Positions 46,180-58,530 of a stretch of 64,000 nucleotides of DNA are shown here, in pieces; position 1 is the first letter of the stretch, and each line of letters begins with the position of its first letter. Position numbers and translations under genes: made by a program. The notes below the pieces were generated by a model. The model was not told where the DNA came from and searched no databases. It saw only the letters and a list, made by a program, of their open reading frames with translations. This stretch comes from Paenibacillus sp. BJ-4 (GTDB taxonomy: Bacteria; Bacillota; Bacilli; Paenibacillales; Paenibacillaceae): the NCBI RefSeq assembly GCF_020404765.1, contig NZ_JAIVEM010000107.1, forward strand, positions 1 to 64,000, given 5' to 3'.

Positions 46180-46203
46180 ACGTTAGCAAATACGTTAGCA
46201 AAT
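46180..46203. repeat. Tandem 12-bp repeat
   Basis: ACGTTAGCAAAT occurs twice in perfect tandem near a tRNA gene. No integrase is present. Confidence 0.7.
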
Positions 46204-46262
46204 TCTAATCAACCCCTTTTAAATACTACTTTCCTTCCGTTTTCTTTACCTCTATATACAAC

Positions 46263-46290
46263 AAAAAAACCCTTGCTAGGCAAAGGTTTT
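46263..46290 (-). terminator. Terminator of the CAT tRNA
   Basis: On the minus strand CCTTTGC and GCAAGGG pair around CTA and are followed by seven T, just after the tRNA. Confidence 0.85.
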
Positions 46291-46298
46291 TGAGGAAA

Positions 46299-46372
46299 TG
46301 GGCCCTGAGGGACTCGAACCCCCGACCAATCGGTTATGAGCCGACCGCTCTAACCAACTGAGCTAAGGGCCC
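46299..46372 (-). tRNA. tRNA with anticodon CAT, probably tRNA-Ile2
   Basis: A 74-nt tRNA with acceptor GGGCCCT/AGGGCCC and anticodon loop GCTCATAACC. The loop CTCATAA is characteristic of the lysidine-modified tRNA-Ile2 and differs from elongator Met tRNAs. CCA is not encoded. Confidence 0.88.
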
Positions 46373-46495
46373 TCAAAAAAACATGTATATTTACGCTACA
46401 TATTCATAACAGCAACGTTAATTAATATACAACATTTTCTTGTGTTTCGTCAATAGTTTTTCGGTATTTTTCTTTTTTTATTTATTTTTAATACA

Positions 46496-46660
46496 TCACG
46501 GAATAAATCGGACACCATAACGTCCCTTACGCGAGCGGTACACCTCCACTGCGCGGGGATCATTGTAGCCGTACATCCAGCCGTCATGTTCCAGCCTTTT
46601 TGCCAGACACCCGGCCTGAAATTTAGTTGTGTACAGTCTGCCATAGTAAACCCAATACAT
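46496..46660 (-). CDS. 54-aa basic protein, unknown function
   Basis: ATG 46660 follows GAGGGAG. The product starts MYWVYYGRLYTTKFQAG and ends with GVRFIP; many Tyr, Arg and Lys. It overlaps a different-frame 64-codon ORF (46450-46644) that lacks a site. No family recognised. Confidence 0.6.
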   Translation of the reverse strand: MYWVYYGRLYTTKFQAGCLAKRLEHDGWMYGYNDPRAVEVYRSRKGRYGVRFIP

Positions 46661-46808
46661 CCAAACTCCCTCTTTTCACATGATGGTAGGAGTTAGTGTA
46701 ACCGGATCGAATTCGATTTACACAGCTTGAATCATAACAATCTACGCTGGATGACAACGAGTCTGAGCCGCATCAACCATTAGCTCCATTGCCTGTAGAT
46801 GCTCTGCC

Positions 46809-47450
46809 TTATTTGCCAAAGGAAGCCGGGTCCTGACGCCAGGAACGCAGCAGTTCCATCTCTTCCTCCTGAATGGTTCCTTCACGCAAGGCAACCTCCA
46901 TCAGGGCCGTGTAATTGGACAAGGTTTGCAGCTTCACACCTGCTTCTTCAAAAGCTTGAGTCGCTTTATCCAGCTGGTAGCTGAAAATAGCCAGTACCGC
47001 TAACGGCTGAGCGCCTGCTTGTGCTATGGCCTGTGCTGCTTTAATGGAACTGCCTCCTGTAGAGATAAGATCCTCGATAACCATAACCTTTTGTCCTGCG
47101 CTGATGCGGCCTTCAATTTGGTTCTCTTTCCCGTGTCCTTTGGCTTTGTCCCTTACATAGGCCATCGGCAAATTCAGCTTTTGCGCTACCCAGGCCGCAT
47201 GAGGAATCCCTGCTGTAGCTGTCCCTGCAATAACTTCGGTTTCGGGATATTGCTCGCGAATCAGGGCAGCAAAAGAGTCTGCAATCAGCTCTCGCACCTC
47301 CGGGTAGGACATGGTAAGGCGATTGTCACAGTAGATAGGCGATTTAATACCGGATGTCCATGTAAAAGGCTGCTGCGGACGCAATGCCACCGCCTGAATA
47401 CGCAACAGATGGGATGCAATTTGCTCTGGTATATTGTTTAATGTAGTCAT
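46809..47450 (-). CDS. pyrE: Orotate phosphoribosyltransferase
   Basis: A 213-aa type I phosphoribosyltransferase that makes OMP from orotate and PRPP. The PRPP motif [13 protein letters not shown] is at about residues 120-132. It overlaps the pyrF stop by ATGA, so coupling is likely. Last gene of the pyrimidine operon; no clear terminator follows. Confidence 0.96.
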   Translation of the reverse strand: MTTLNNIPEQIASHLLRIQAVALRPQQPFTWTSGIKSPIYCDNRLTMSYPEVRELIADSFAALIREQYPETEVIAGTATAGIPHAAWVAQKLNLPMAYVRDKAKGHGKENQIEGRISAGQKVMVIEDLISTGGSSIKAAQAIAQAGAQPLAVLAIFSYQLDKATQAFEEAGVKLQTLSNYTALMEVALREGTIQEEEMELLRSWRQDPASFGK

Positions 47451-48184
47451 GCTTGTATCATCTCCTCAATAATGTGTTGCGCTGCGGCGCGTGGGTCTGG
47501 TGCTGCCGTGATCGGCCGTCCAACGACAATGTAGCTGCTGCCTTGGGCAATGGCTTGTCCAGGTGTAAGCACACGTGACTGATCACCTGTGGCGCTGCCT
47601 GCCGGGCGTATGCCAGGGGTTATGGTTTTAAAGTTAGACCCGCATACGGCGCGAATCGCAGGCACTTCCAAAGGTGAAGCTACCACACCATCCAGTCCCG
47701 CCTCACGGGTCAGCTGTGCGTAACGAACCACTGCATCCTGTACCGTACCAGGAATACCTAACTCCTTATTCATGGTCGTCTGATCCGTGCTGGTCAGCTG
47801 TGTGACTGCAATAATGAGCGGCATGGCGAGCGAGTTGTCTGCGGAAATAGCTGCTTCTGCACCAGCTTTAGCGGCTGACATCATATTAACGCCCCCAGCA
47901 GCATGTACGTTGAACATATCCACACCTAAGCGGGTAATACTCTCTGCCCCTCCTCGCACTGTGTTAGGAATATCATGCATTTTCAAATCCAGAAAAACGG
48001 AGTATCCTCTCGATTTTAATTGTTCTACAAAAGCGGGTCCTGCGCTATAAAACAGCTGCATACCTACTTTTATATAACAGGGAATACCCTCCAGCTGCCG
48101 AATTAGCTGCTCTGCCTGCTGCGCATCCGGGTAATCTAACGCGACCATCAGCCGTCCTGCCATCTGCTGAAATGCTTCGTTCAC
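47447..48184 (-). CDS. pyrF: Orotidine 5'-phosphate decarboxylase
   Basis: A 245-aa TIM-barrel enzyme that converts OMP to UMP. The active-site motif [13 protein letters not shown] is complete, and MVALDYPDA is at the N-terminus. GTG 48184 is chosen (AAAAGGGG site); the frame to 48241 is an extension. Confidence 0.94.
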   Translation of the reverse strand: MNEAFQQMAGRLMVALDYPDAQQAEQLIRQLEGIPCYIKVGMQLFYSAGPAFVEQLKSRGYSVFLDLKMHDIPNTVRGGAESITRLGVDMFNVHAAGGVNMMSAAKAGAEAAISADNSLAMPLIIAVTQLTSTDQTTMNKELGIPGTVQDAVVRYAQLTREAGLDGVVASPLEVPAIRAVCGSNFKTITPGIRPAGSATGDQSRVLTPGQAIAQGSSYIVVGRPITAAPDPRAAAQHIIEEMIQA

Positions 48185-48235
48185 CGTTCTACATCCCCTT
48201 TTCGCGTTGATTCGGGTGTATTTGCCCGTGATAAA

Positions 48236-48267
48236 GGACATCCGTCAGCAAAAGCTGATGAATGTCC
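48236..48267 (-). terminator. Hairpin between carB and pyrF
   Basis: On the minus strand GGACATTCATCAGC and GCTGACGGATGTCC pair with three mismatched bases, around TTTT, followed by TTTATC. It could be a partial terminator or processing site. Confidence 0.5.
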
Positions 48268-48308
48268 TTCCTTGTTCTACTTATTTTTCATGATCTCATT
48301 GTATCGCC

Positions 48309-51300
48309 TTAGTTGCTCAGAACCGGCATGGATTCTGACGTGAAATTAATCGTCTCCAGCATTCTTAGCAAGGCGCGTACGGTATCCAGTGAGGTCATGC
48401 AGACAATACCGTTCTCAACTGCTTCACGGCGGATGCGGAATCCGTCACGCTCTGGTGTTTTCCCTTTGGTCAGCGTATTGAAGACAAAGTTGGCTTCACC
48501 CGTACGAATCATATCCAGGATGTTCGGATTACCCTCACTCAGCTTGTTAATCGTGTTCACCGGAATGTTGGCCTGCTCCAGTGCAGCTGCCGTTCCACCT
48601 GTTGCAATAATTTTGTAGCCCAGTCTGTAAAAGCCCTGCATCAACTCGACAGCTTCTTCTTTATCTTTATCCGCTACGGTGATGATGATCGCCCCGGTGG
48701 ATGGAATTTTCATACCAGCACCCACGAGTCCTTTATACAGAGCTTTGGCATACTGGATATCACGACCCATAACTTCACCTGTCGATTTCATTTCTGGCCC
48801 CAGGGTTGGTTCTACACGGCGCAGTTTGGCAAAGGAGAATACCGGAACCTTAACCGAGACATAGTTACTTTCAGGCCATAGACCTTCTGTGTAGCCTGCA
48901 TCCTTAAGCTTACCGCCCAAAATAGCCTGTGTCGCCAGATTCGCCATCGGGATGTTCGTTACCTTGCTCAGGAAAGGAACCGTCCGTGAGGAACGAGGGT
49001 TAACCTCGATGACATACACCTCGTCTTGATGAATGACGAACTGGATGTTTACCAGACCGATCGTTTTCAATTCCTTGGCGATGCTAATCGTAATATCCAC
49101 AATTTTTTTCTTCAACTCGGCAGACAAGTGCTGTGGCGGATACACCGCGATAGAGTCACCGGAGTGAACCCCGGCCCGTTCCACATGCTCCATAATACCT
49201 GGTACCAGTACCGTTTCACCGTCACAGATGGCATCAACCTCAACTTCTTTGCCCAGCATGTAGCGGTCGATGAGCACAGGGTGTTCCGGATTGATCTTAA
49301 CGGCTTCTTCCATATACCGCAGCAATTCCGTATCCGAGTAGACAATTTCCATGGCGCGCCCGCCCAGGACGTAGGATGGACGTACCAGCACTGGATAACC
49401 CAGCGCCTGAGCGGTTCCTACCGCTTCATCTACAGAGGTGACCGTGTTGCCTTTAGGTTGTGCGATGGCCAGGCGAGACAACAGTTGCTCGAACTTTTTC
49501 CGATCTTCCGCTTCGTCGATACTTTCCAGACTTGTGCCCAGAATGTTCACGCCTGCTGCACTCAGTGGAGCTGCGAGATTAATTGCCGTTTGACCGCCGA
49601 ACTGGACGATAACGCCGATCGGTTTTTCCTGCTCGATGACATTCATTACATCCTCGAAGAAAAGTGGCTCAAAGTAGAGACGGTCAGATGTGTTAAAGTC
49701 GGTAGAAACGGTCTCTGGGTTATTATTAATGATAACTGCTTCGTAACCTGCCTTTTGAATAGCCCATACCGCATGTACGGTGGAGTAATCAAATTCAATC
49801 CCTTGCCCGATCCGAATTGGCCCGGAGCCAAGAACGATAACTTTTTCTTTGTTGGATGGGATCACTTCGTTTTCCACTTCATAAGAGGAGTAGTAGTAAG
49901 GCGTTGTGGCTTCAAACTCAGCTGCACACGTATCTACCATTTTGTAGACAGGACGCAGGTTTTGACCCAGACGGAGCTCACGCACCTCACGCTCGGTTGT
50001 CAGATTGTTAGCTGTTTGACTCAGACTGCGAATCTCAGCGATAGAACGGTCGGTAAAGCCTTTGCGTTTGGCCTGATAAAGCGTTTCGTAAGTCAGCTCA
50101 GATTCTCCTGCAATAACAGCTTCAAACTTAACGATTCCTTCTACCTTATCAAGGAACCACCAGTCAATTTTCGTTAAATCCTGAATTTCCTGCTGCTGCC
50201 AGCCGCGGCGGAATGCCTCGGCTACCAAGAACAAACGCTCATCATCTGCTTTAATCAGGCGATCCTTGAGCACCTCATCAGACAGCTGATCGGCTCCCTT
50301 AAGATGCAGACGGTGTACGCCGATTTCCAAAGACCGTACCGCTTTATGGATGGACTCTTCGAATGTGCGTCCGATGGCCATGACTTCACCCGTTGCTTTC
50401 ATTTGCGTACCCAGCTTACGGTTGGCAGAAATGAATTTGTCAAATGGCCAGCGTGGTATTTTGCTCACGATGTAATCCAGTGTCGGCTCAAAGCAAGCAT
50501 ACGTTTGTCCTGTTACCGGGTTCACGATTTCATCCAGTGTGTAGCCTAGCGCAATTTTGGCAGCCATTTTGGCAATCGGATACCCCGTTGCTTTGGATGC
50601 CAGTGCCGAGGAGCGACTTACACGTGGGTTGACTTCAATGACATAGTATTGATAGCTGTGTGGATCAAGCGCAAACTGTACGTTACATCCGCCTTCAATA
50701 TTGAGGGCGCGGATAATTTTCAGGGAAGCAGAGCGCAGCATTTGGTACTCGCGATCTGACAGCGTCTGACTCGGTGCTACGACGATACTGTCGCCGGTAT
50801 GCACGCCGACCGGATCAAAGTTTTCCATATTGCAGACAACGATGCAGTTATCATTGCCGTCACGCATAACCTCATACTCGACTTCCTTCATGCCTGCGAT
50901 GCTTTTTTCTACCAAACATTGTCCAATTGGACTGTAACGTAAACCGGAGCTGACCGTTTCACGCAGTTCTTCTTCGGTCGAACAGATACCGCCACCCGTT
51001 CCCCCCAGTGTATAAGCAGGGCGAACGATAATCGGATAACCGATCTCATTAGCAAAATCGAGGGATTCTTCTAATGTGGTAACAATTACACTTTCAGGTA
51101 CAGGCTGTTCCAGCTCACGCATCAACTCACGGAACAGATCACGGTCTTCGGCTTTTTCTATCGAATTCAGTTGTGTTCCCAGCAATTTGACGTTTTCACG
51201 CTCTAACACTCCGGCGCGAGCCAGCTCCACCGCCATATTCAAACCTGTTTGTCCTCCCAGTGTAGGAAGCAGGCCGTCCGGACGCTCTTGACGGATAATC

Positions 51301-51527
51301 TGTGTTACAAAATCAAGTGTAATGGGCTCAATGTATACTTTGTCAGCCATATTGGTATCTGTCATGATGGTTGCCGGATTACTGTTGATCAGTACCACTT
51401 CGACGCCTTCTTCTTTGAGCGCTTGACAAGCTTGTGTACCAGCGTAATCAAATTCCGCTGCCTGACCAATAACGATAGGACCGGAACCGATCACGAGTAT
51501 TTTTTTAAGTTCTGTATTTTTCGGCAT
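48309..51527 (-). CDS. carB: Carbamoyl-phosphate synthase large subunit
   Basis: A 1072-aa full-length enzyme: two homologous ATP-grasp halves ([17 protein letters not shown] and [17 protein letters not shown] begin each) and a C-terminal allosteric domain. It makes carbamoyl phosphate from bicarbonate and ammonia supplied by CarA. Its ribosome site lies inside the end of carA. Confidence 0.97.
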   Translation of the reverse strand: MPKNTELKKILVIGSGPIVIGQAAEFDYAGTQACQALKEEGVEVVLINSNPATIMTDTNMADKVYIEPITLDFVTQIIRQERPDGLLPTLGGQTGLNMAVELARAGVLERENVKLLGTQLNSIEKAEDRDLFRELMRELEQPVPESVIVTTLEESLDFANEIGYPIIVRPAYTLGGTGGGICSTEEELRETVSSGLRYSPIGQCLVEKSIAGMKEVEYEVMRDGNDNCIVVCNMENFDPVGVHTGDSIVVAPSQTLSDREYQMLRSASLKIIRALNIEGGCNVQFALDPHSYQYYVIEVNPRVSRSSALASKATGYPIAKMAAKIALGYTLDEIVNPVTGQTYACFEPTLDYIVSKIPRWPFDKFISANRKLGTQMKATGEVMAIGRTFEESIHKAVRSLEIGVHRLHLKGADQLSDEVLKDRLIKADDERLFLVAEAFRRGWQQQEIQDLTKIDWWFLDKVEGIVKFEAVIAGESELTYETLYQAKRKGFTDRSIAEIRSLSQTANNLTTEREVRELRLGQNLRPVYKMVDTCAAEFEATTPYYYSSYEVENEVIPSNKEKVIVLGSGPIRIGQGIEFDYSTVHAVWAIQKAGYEAVIINNNPETVSTDFNTSDRLYFEPLFFEDVMNVIEQEKPIGVIVQFGGQTAINLAAPLSAAGVNILGTSLESIDEAEDRKKFEQLLSRLAIAQPKGNTVTSVDEAVGTAQALGYPVLVRPSYVLGGRAMEIVYSDTELLRYMEEAVKINPEHPVLIDRYMLGKEVEVDAICDGETVLVPGIMEHVERAGVHSGDSIAVYPPQHLSAELKKKIVDITISIAKELKTIGLVNIQFVIHQDEVYVIEVNPRSSRTVPFLSKVTNIPMANLATQAILGGKLKDAGYTEGLWPESNYVSVKVPVFSFAKLRRVEPTLGPEMKSTGEVMGRDIQYAKALYKGLVGAGMKIPSTGAIIITVADKDKEEAVELMQGFYRLGYKIIATGGTAAALEQANIPVNTINKLSEGNPNILDMIRTGEANFVFNTLTKGKTPERDGFRIRREAVENGIVCMTSLDTVRALLRMLETINFTSESMPVLSN

Positions 51528-51528
51528 A

Positions 51529-52665
51529 TTAGCGCTCTCCTCTCACTGCGGCGGCGATAGCAGCCTGACGTGGTTGCTTTGGATGAATTCTTTTGTGTTC
51601 ACGGATCATGTCCAGAAAGCGGTCAAACAGGTAGCCGTTATCGTAAGGTCCTGGCGCAGCCTCTGGATGGTATTGTACGGAAAACGCAGGATACTTGGTA
51701 TGTTTAAGACCTTCAATCGTCTTATCGTTGTTATTAATGTGTGTCACTTCAAGGTCAGTTCCCTGGATCGAGTCCTCATTTACCGTGTAGCCATGATTTT
51801 GTGAGGTAATAAAGCAGCGTCCGCTCTCCAGTTCTTTCACCGGATGGTTACCACCGCGATGTCCGAATTTCAGCTTCTCCGTATCCGCTCCAGAAGCTAA
51901 AGCAAACAACTGGTGTCCCAAGCAAATTCCGAAAATCGGGTATTCTCCTAACAATTCAGCTACTGTACGAACAGCATGTGGTACATCTTTCGGATCACCA
52001 GGTCCGTTAGACAGCTGGATACCGTCCGGGTCCAAGCGGCGAATTTCCTCAGCCGTCGTATCATGTGGAACGACAACCACATCACAGTCCCGTTTATTCA
52101 GTTCGCGCAAGATACCGCTTTTGGCACCATAATCAATCAATACGATCCGCTCTCCGTTGCCAGGACTGCTGTACGGATGAGGTGTGGAAGTCATAGGAAC
52201 CTGATTGCGCAGTTCTTCAATGGTCAAGTCAGACATCATTTCTTTCAGTTCTTCCAGCGGCTGGGAACCAGTCGTCAAAATGCCCTTCATCGTGCCGTGA
52301 TGGCGAATAATCCGGGTAAGCATGCGGGTGTCGATGTCGCTAATGCCAATGATGCCATATTCCTTCAGCAAATCGCCCACGCTGTATTGAGCACGCCAGT
52401 TACTTGGCGCCGGCTCGTAATGTCGAACAGCAAAGCCATGGACATAAGGCCGTACCGATTCAAAGTCATCCCGAGTAATTCCGTAATTGCCAATCAGCGG
52501 GTAAGTCATCGTTACGATTTGTCCGCAATAAGAGGGATCCGTCAGCACCTCTTGATAGCCTGTAATCCCTGTGTTGAAAACGACCTCGCCTGTTTTTTCA
52601 CCTTCCGCACCAAATGATGTGCCTGTAAACAGCGTGCCGTCCTGAAGTAACAATCTTGCCTGCAT
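51529..52665 (-). CDS. carA: Carbamoyl-phosphate synthase small subunit (glutaminase)
   Basis: A 378-aa glutamine amidotransferase. Class I triad: Cys in [13 protein letters not shown] and His/Glu in YHPEA. It delivers ammonia to CarB. The operon arrangement is the pyrimidine-specific copy (PyrAA). Confidence 0.97.
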   Translation of the reverse strand: MQARLLLQDGTLFTGTSFGAEGEKTGEVVFNTGITGYQEVLTDPSYCGQIVTMTYPLIGNYGITRDDFESVRPYVHGFAVRHYEPAPSNWRAQYSVGDLLKEYGIIGISDIDTRMLTRIIRHHGTMKGILTTGSQPLEELKEMMSDLTIEELRNQVPMTSTPHPYSSPGNGERIVLIDYGAKSGILRELNKRDCDVVVVPHDTTAEEIRRLDPDGIQLSNGPGDPKDVPHAVRTVAELLGEYPIFGICLGHQLFALASGADTEKLKFGHRGGNHPVKELESGRCFITSQNHGYTVNEDSIQGTDLEVTHINNNDKTIEGLKHTKYPAFSVQYHPEAAPGPYDNGYLFDRFLDMIREHKRIHPKQPRQAAIAAAVRGER

Positions 52666-52726
52666 CCCGTCTCACTCCTCTATATTGTTTCCTGCTATTA
52701 GGTTCTATTTTTTTAGTGGTTTCTAT

Positions 52727-54049
52727 TTATTTTGCTTCGTCAGCAGACCATACCAGTTTGCCGTCTACCCAAGTTTTCACGGGCCAGCCTTTGAGCTTCC
52801 AGCCTGTAAAAGGAGTGTTGCGTCCTTTGCTGGCAAACGTTTGCGGATCAACTGCCTGCTCCTGCTCCAGATCAATCATGGTCAGGTCAGCTGGAGCCCC
52901 TTCTTCCAGGCGTCCCGTATCAAGGCGGAAGACACGCGCTGGATCAGCAGTCATACGACGCACTAGAAAGTCCAGCGTCCACTGTCCGGTAGCTACGAAT
53001 TTTGTGTACAACAGCGGGAAGGCCGTCTCAAATCCAACGATTCCGAATGGCGCCAGCTCCAAACTTCTTGCCTTCTCTTCCTCACTATGCGCTGCATGGT
53101 CGGTTACGACGATGTCAATCGTACCGTCTTCCAGTCCCTCGATGCATGCCTGCACATCACGTGGGGAGCGGAGCGGAGGATTCATTTTCCAGTTCGCATC
53201 CAGCCCAGGGATGTCCTCATCTGACAATACCAAGTGGTGTGGGCATACCTCAGCCGTTACCTTGATGCCAAAAGATTTCGCGTGGCGGATTAACCGCACT
53301 GACTGCTCCGTGCTGACATGGCATACATGATAGTGTGCCCCGGTTGCCTCGGATAGTAAAATGTCTCGTCCGACATGAATGGCTTCGGATTCGTTCGGAA
53401 TGCCTTTAAGTCCGTGGCGCTTGGCAAATTCGCCGTCCGTCACCGCCGCTCCTTCAACAAGCGTGTTATCCTCACAGTGTGCAATAACCGGCATATCCAG
53501 TGCTTTGGCCCGCGCCATGGCATCCTTCATCATTTGCGCGCTTTGCACCCCGACACCATCGTCAGTAAAGCCGATTGCACCTGCTGCCTTGAGCGCTTCA
53601 AAATCTGTCAGCTCACGCCCCAGTTCGTTTTTCGTAATGGCTGCGTAAGGAAGAACCTTGGCAAGCCCGGCTTCCTGTCCCTTTTTCAATACCAGCTGGA
53701 CTGTGTCCACATTGTCAGTCACTGGACGTGTGTTTGGCATGCAGGCAATCGTCGTAAATCCGCCTTTCACCGCCGCACGGCTGCCCGTTTCAATCGTTTC
53801 TTTATATTCAAAGCCAGGTTCTCTCAGATGCACATGCATGTCGATTAAACCGGGGATGACCAGTTTTCCCTGGGCGTCGATTTTTTCAACTTCGCGCTCC
53901 TGCTCAGATGTCCCTTCTTCTATAAGTAGGCTGACTCCAGCATCCGCATTTGCAATAGCCAAAATCTTTCCGTCGGCGATTAGGATGGATTTCAATTCAG
54001 CCTCGCCCTGCTCGTTCAATACGCTTGCATTCATAATTAATTGTTTCAT
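52727..54049 (-). CDS. pyrC: Dihydroorotase
   Basis: A 440-aa amidohydrolase of class I. Zinc ligands are visible in DMHVHLREPG, and His residues in AHCEDNTL and HVCHVSTEQS. Asp in VTDHAAHS is the catalytic base. It cyclises carbamoyl aspartate. It stands 59 bp after pyrB. Confidence 0.96.
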   Translation of the reverse strand: MKQLIMNASVLNEQGEAELKSILIADGKILAIANADAGVSLLIEEGTSEQEREVEKIDAQGKLVIPGLIDMHVHLREPGFEYKETIETGSRAAVKGGFTTIACMPNTRPVTDNVDTVQLVLKKGQEAGLAKVLPYAAITKNELGRELTDFEALKAAGAIGFTDDGVGVQSAQMMKDAMARAKALDMPVIAHCEDNTLVEGAAVTDGEFAKRHGLKGIPNESEAIHVGRDILLSEATGAHYHVCHVSTEQSVRLIRHAKSFGIKVTAEVCPHHLVLSDEDIPGLDANWKMNPPLRSPRDVQACIEGLEDGTIDIVVTDHAAHSEEEKARSLELAPFGIVGFETAFPLLYTKFVATGQWTLDFLVRRMTADPARVFRLDTGRLEEGAPADLTMIDLEQEQAVDPQTFASKGRNTPFTGWKLKGWPVKTWVDGKLVWSADEAK

Positions 54050-54107
54050 CTGAAATATTCCTCCGCTCAGTTTTCTGCAACTTTTCCTACGATCCTACTG
54101 ACAGCTT

Positions 54108-55792
<1,685 letters not shown>

Positions 55793-55840
55793 ATTTAAAG
55801 GTGCTATTCAGGATTTTCTTTATCCAGCTTCTCATAGTGT

Positions 55841-55857
55841 GAGATGGTAGCCATCTC
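55841..55857. other. Short hairpin in the pyr leader
   Basis: GAGATGG-TAG-CCATCTC, seven base pairs, about 50 nt before the PyrR loop. Its role is unknown. Confidence 0.6.
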
Positions 55858-55885
55858 TTGGACAAAGTTCATCGCAACTACAAGA

Positions 55886-55914
55886 AGTATGACAGATCGA
55901 AAATCATGTGTCAA
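55886..55914 (-). promoter_or_regulatory. Sigma-A promoter of the pyr operon
   Basis: On the minus strand TTGACA (55914-55909) and CATACT (55891-55886) are separated by 17 bp. The leader to pyrR is about 295 nt. Confidence 0.75.
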
Positions 55915-55948
55915 CACCTGTTTAACCGGAACCACCGGAAGCACTTTA

Positions 55949-55977
55949 ATAATTATACAACTTAATTGTATAATTAT
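55949..55977. repeat. 12-bp perfect inverted repeat, AT-rich
   Basis: ATAATTATACAA and TTGTATAATTAT stand around a 5-nt loop, about 35 bp upstream of the pyr -35 box. It could be an operator or UP-like element. Confidence 0.7.
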
Positions 55978-56017
55978 CGATAGTTGTTTTTACCCATACC
56001 TTGCCCAAACAATAAAA

Positions 56018-56038
56018 AAACCGCCAATTAGGCGGTTT
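56018..56038. terminator. Terminator of rluD
   Basis: AAACCGCC and GGCGGTTT pair around AATTA. On the minus strand a run of seven T follows. Confidence 0.9.
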
Positions 56039-56090
56039 CTTTTAATAATTTATTCAGGTTTTTGAATACGAATACAGAACTTCGTTGATT

Positions 56091-57062
56091 TTAGCGACTA
56101 CGCAAAGACGCCAAAACATCTTCCATATCGGGAGGAATGGGTCTGCTGAACTCCATATACTCGCCAGTGGCTGGATGCTTAAAGCCCAACACCGCTGCAT
56201 GCAGCGCCTGACCATTCATGCGAACCCCTTTGCTGCGTCCATACATAGGGTCACCCACCAAAGGATGCCCAATAAATTTCATGTGTACACGAATTTGATG
56301 TGTGCGCCCTGTCTCCAATTGAAGCTCAAGCAGGGTGTAATCCCCCAAACGCTCAATGACGAGAAAATGGGTGACTGCATGCTTGCTGTTTCGTTCCGTC
56401 ACGGTGAACAATTTACGATCACCTGAATCACGACCTATAGGAGCATCAACCGTTCCCTGATCGTGGCTCAAATGACCGTGAACCAAAGCTATATATTTAC
56501 GCGTAACGCTGTGTTCCTTTAGCTGTGCTGCCAGCGAAGCATGAGCCTGGTCATTTTTGGCCGCCATTATGAGTCCTGATGTATCTTTATCAATACGGTG
56601 AACGATACCCGGACGCAATTCTCCGTTAATGCCGGAGAGATCATGACAGTGATACATCAGCGCATTGACCAATGTTCCTGAAGTATGTCCTGGTGCGGGA
56701 TGCACGACCAGACCGCGCTGTTTGTTAATGACAATCACGTCCGAATCCTCGTAGACAATATCCAACGGAATATTTTCGGGTATAATATCGACATTCTCTG
56801 GCTCCGGTACGGACAATTCAATACGATCTCCTTCAGCCAGCTTGTAATTGGCTTTGATTGCGGAGCCATTGACCAGCACCCGACCGTTTCCGATCCACAG
56901 CTGTATCTGAGAACGGGACACATCCTCCATTTTTTCGGCGATATATTTATCTATACGCGTTTTGGCATCATCAGATTCCGCTGTCCATTCCAGGGATTCA
57001 CTCTCCAGCTCCTCCTCGTAAGACAGACTTGTGGCTTCACTGTTTTCATTCGTTTCTTTCAT
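56091..57062 (-). CDS. rluD: RluD-type pseudouridine synthase (YlyB)
   Basis: A 323-aa enzyme: an S4 domain (about 35-90: TRIDKYIAEKMEDVSRSQIQ) and a catalytic domain with HRIDKDTSG carrying the nucleophile Asp. It forms pseudouridine in 23S rRNA. ATG 57062 stands one nt after the lspA stop TAG (57066-57064). Confidence 0.93.
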   Translation of the reverse strand: MKETNENSEATSLSYEEELESESLEWTAESDDAKTRIDKYIAEKMEDVSRSQIQLWIGNGRVLVNGSAIKANYKLAEGDRIELSVPEPENVDIIPENIPLDIVYEDSDVIVINKQRGLVVHPAPGHTSGTLVNALMYHCHDLSGINGELRPGIVHRIDKDTSGLIMAAKNDQAHASLAAQLKEHSVTRKYIALVHGHLSHDQGTVDAPIGRDSGDRKLFTVTERNSKHAVTHFLVIERLGDYTLLELQLETGRTHQIRVHMKFIGHPLVGDPMYGRSKGVRMNGQALHAAVLGFKHPATGEYMEFSRPIPPDMEDVLASLRSR

Positions 57063-57063
57063 G

Positions 57064-57555
57064 CTACGACTTCCCTTCAATGCTGTCATTGCCATTTTCT
57101 TTGTTCCGACGCGACTCCAGTAATGTATCCAAAATAATCAGGGCTACACCGATGACAATCGCCGAATCCGCCACATTAAAGATCGGAAACGTATAACTTC
57201 CAAAATTGAATTGTGCAAAATCGACCACTTCTCCTGAAATAGCCCGATCCAAAAAGTTACCGACTGCGCCTCCAAGCACCAAGCTTAGTGCTACGGGAAG
57301 CAATTTCTGACCAGCCTTCACCGTTTTTCGCAAGTACCATACGATGCCGATCACTACTACAATTGTAATCACGATAAAAAGCCAACGTTGACCTTCCAAA
57401 ATCCCAAAAGCGGCTCCACGATTACGATGGGACGTGATTAAAAAGAAGTTGCCAATCACCGGTATTTGCTCGTACAATTCCATCCGCGTAGCCACCAAAT
57501 ATTTGACTCCCTGGTCAATCAAAAAAATAATTAGCGCAATACCAAAATAAATCAC
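57064..57555 (-). CDS. lspA: Lipoprotein signal peptidase II
   Basis: A 163-aa integral membrane protease with four helices. The two catalytic Asp lie in GNFLDRAISGEVVDF and FNVADSAIVIG. It removes signal peptides from lipoproteins. The start is GTG 57555. Confidence 0.95.
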   Translation of the reverse strand: MIYFGIALIIFLIDQGVKYLVATRMELYEQIPVIGNFFLITSHRNRGAAFGILEGQRWLFIVITIVVVIGIVWYLRKTVKAGQKLLPVALSLVLGGAVGNFLDRAISGEVVDFAQFNFGSYTFPIFNVADSAIVIGVALIILDTLLESRRNKENGNDSIEGKS

Positions 57556-57766
57556 GGTCCTTCGTCACTCCGATCTGCTTATATCCGTTGTCGAACCCAT
57601 TTATTGTAGCATAAGCCTTCTCAGATCGTCCACGAGTCCCATGAGCTCGCAAGTACAGTTTTGAGTAGAATTTCCTACTGTAAAAGAGGTCTTTCCGGTG
57701 CAAACTACAAGGAGCATCCCCGAGACAATGCATATGCATCTTAATCTAAAGCAAGGAGAGGATTCC

Positions 57767-58504
57767 ATGTCCCCATTGACGGAGCAACAATTGCAGGGAT
57801 TGCGTAACGAACTACTGCAACGCAAGAAAGAGATTGAGCATCGTTTGCAGGACAACGATCATTACGGACTCGGTGATTCCCAACGCGAGCAGACCGGCGA
57901 GCTATCCCCGATTGATAATCATCCGGGCGATTTGGCAACCGAAACATATGAGCGAGCCAAGGACATTTCCTTACTGGAGCACGACGAATTCCAATTGGAA
58001 CGTATCGAATCAGCCTTGATGGCGATGGATAAGGGTACGTACGGCATTTGTGCCGCCTGTGGCAAACCCATTCTTTATGAACGCCTGCTGGCGGTTCCCT
58101 ATACTATTTACTGCAAAGAGCATAACCCCGAAACAGAGGTATCCAACCGCCGTCCAGTCGAGGAGGAATTTCTGGCCCCCTCATTTGGCAGAACAAGTCT
58201 GGATGAGCGTGAAGATCAAAACGGATTTGACGGTGAAGATGCCTGGCAAATCGTTGAAAATTGGGGTACATCCAATACGCCAGCCATGGCGGAAAGTGGA
58301 GAAATCCACCGCTATGATGATATGGAAATTGAAGCAGGCGATGATAATATGGGCTTCGTAGAGCCATACGAAAGCTTTATCGCTACTGACATTTATGGAA
58401 GAAATGTATCAGTCATTCGTAGTTCCATTTATCAGCGTTATTTAGAAAATGGCGAGGGTGAAGGTCTGCTGGAGCCGGATATAACGGACGAAGACGAAAC
58501 ATAA
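57767..58504 (+). CDS. DksA/TraR-type zinc-finger protein (YlyA/YteA type)
   Basis: A 245-aa protein with an N-terminal coiled helix and a zinc-finger-like centre (ICAACGKPILYERLLAVPY, then YCKEH). The acidic C-terminal region is typical of the YteA family. These proteins bind RNA polymerase or are spore-linked. ATG 57767 follows AAGGAGAGG; the frame from 57698 is an extension. It lies opposite to the neighbours, between lspA and ileS. Confidence 0.85.
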   Translation: MSPLTEQQLQGLRNELLQRKKEIEHRLQDNDHYGLGDSQREQTGELSPIDNHPGDLATETYERAKDISLLEHDEFQLERIESALMAMDKGTYGICAACGKPILYERLLAVPYTIYCKEHNPETEVSNRRPVEEEFLAPSFGRTSLDEREDQNGFDGEDAWQIVENWGTSNTPAMAESGEIHRYDDMEIEAGDDNMGFVEPYESFIATDIYGRNVSVIRSSIYQRYLENGEGEGLLEPDITDEDET

Positions 58505-58530
58505 ACTTAGATAAACAAAATATCTGTAAT

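Noticed and set aside
46102..46293. 63-codon ORF and possible phage attachment area
   Set aside because: Runs into the tRNA terminator, has no ribosome site, and no integrase or duplicated tRNA end is visible.
46450..46644. 64-codon minus-strand ORF
   Set aside because: Shadow in another frame of the better-supported 46496-46660 gene, which has the ribosome site.
49026..50177. 383-codon plus-strand ORF
   Set aside because: Fully antisense to carB, which is complete and conserved; no ribosome site.
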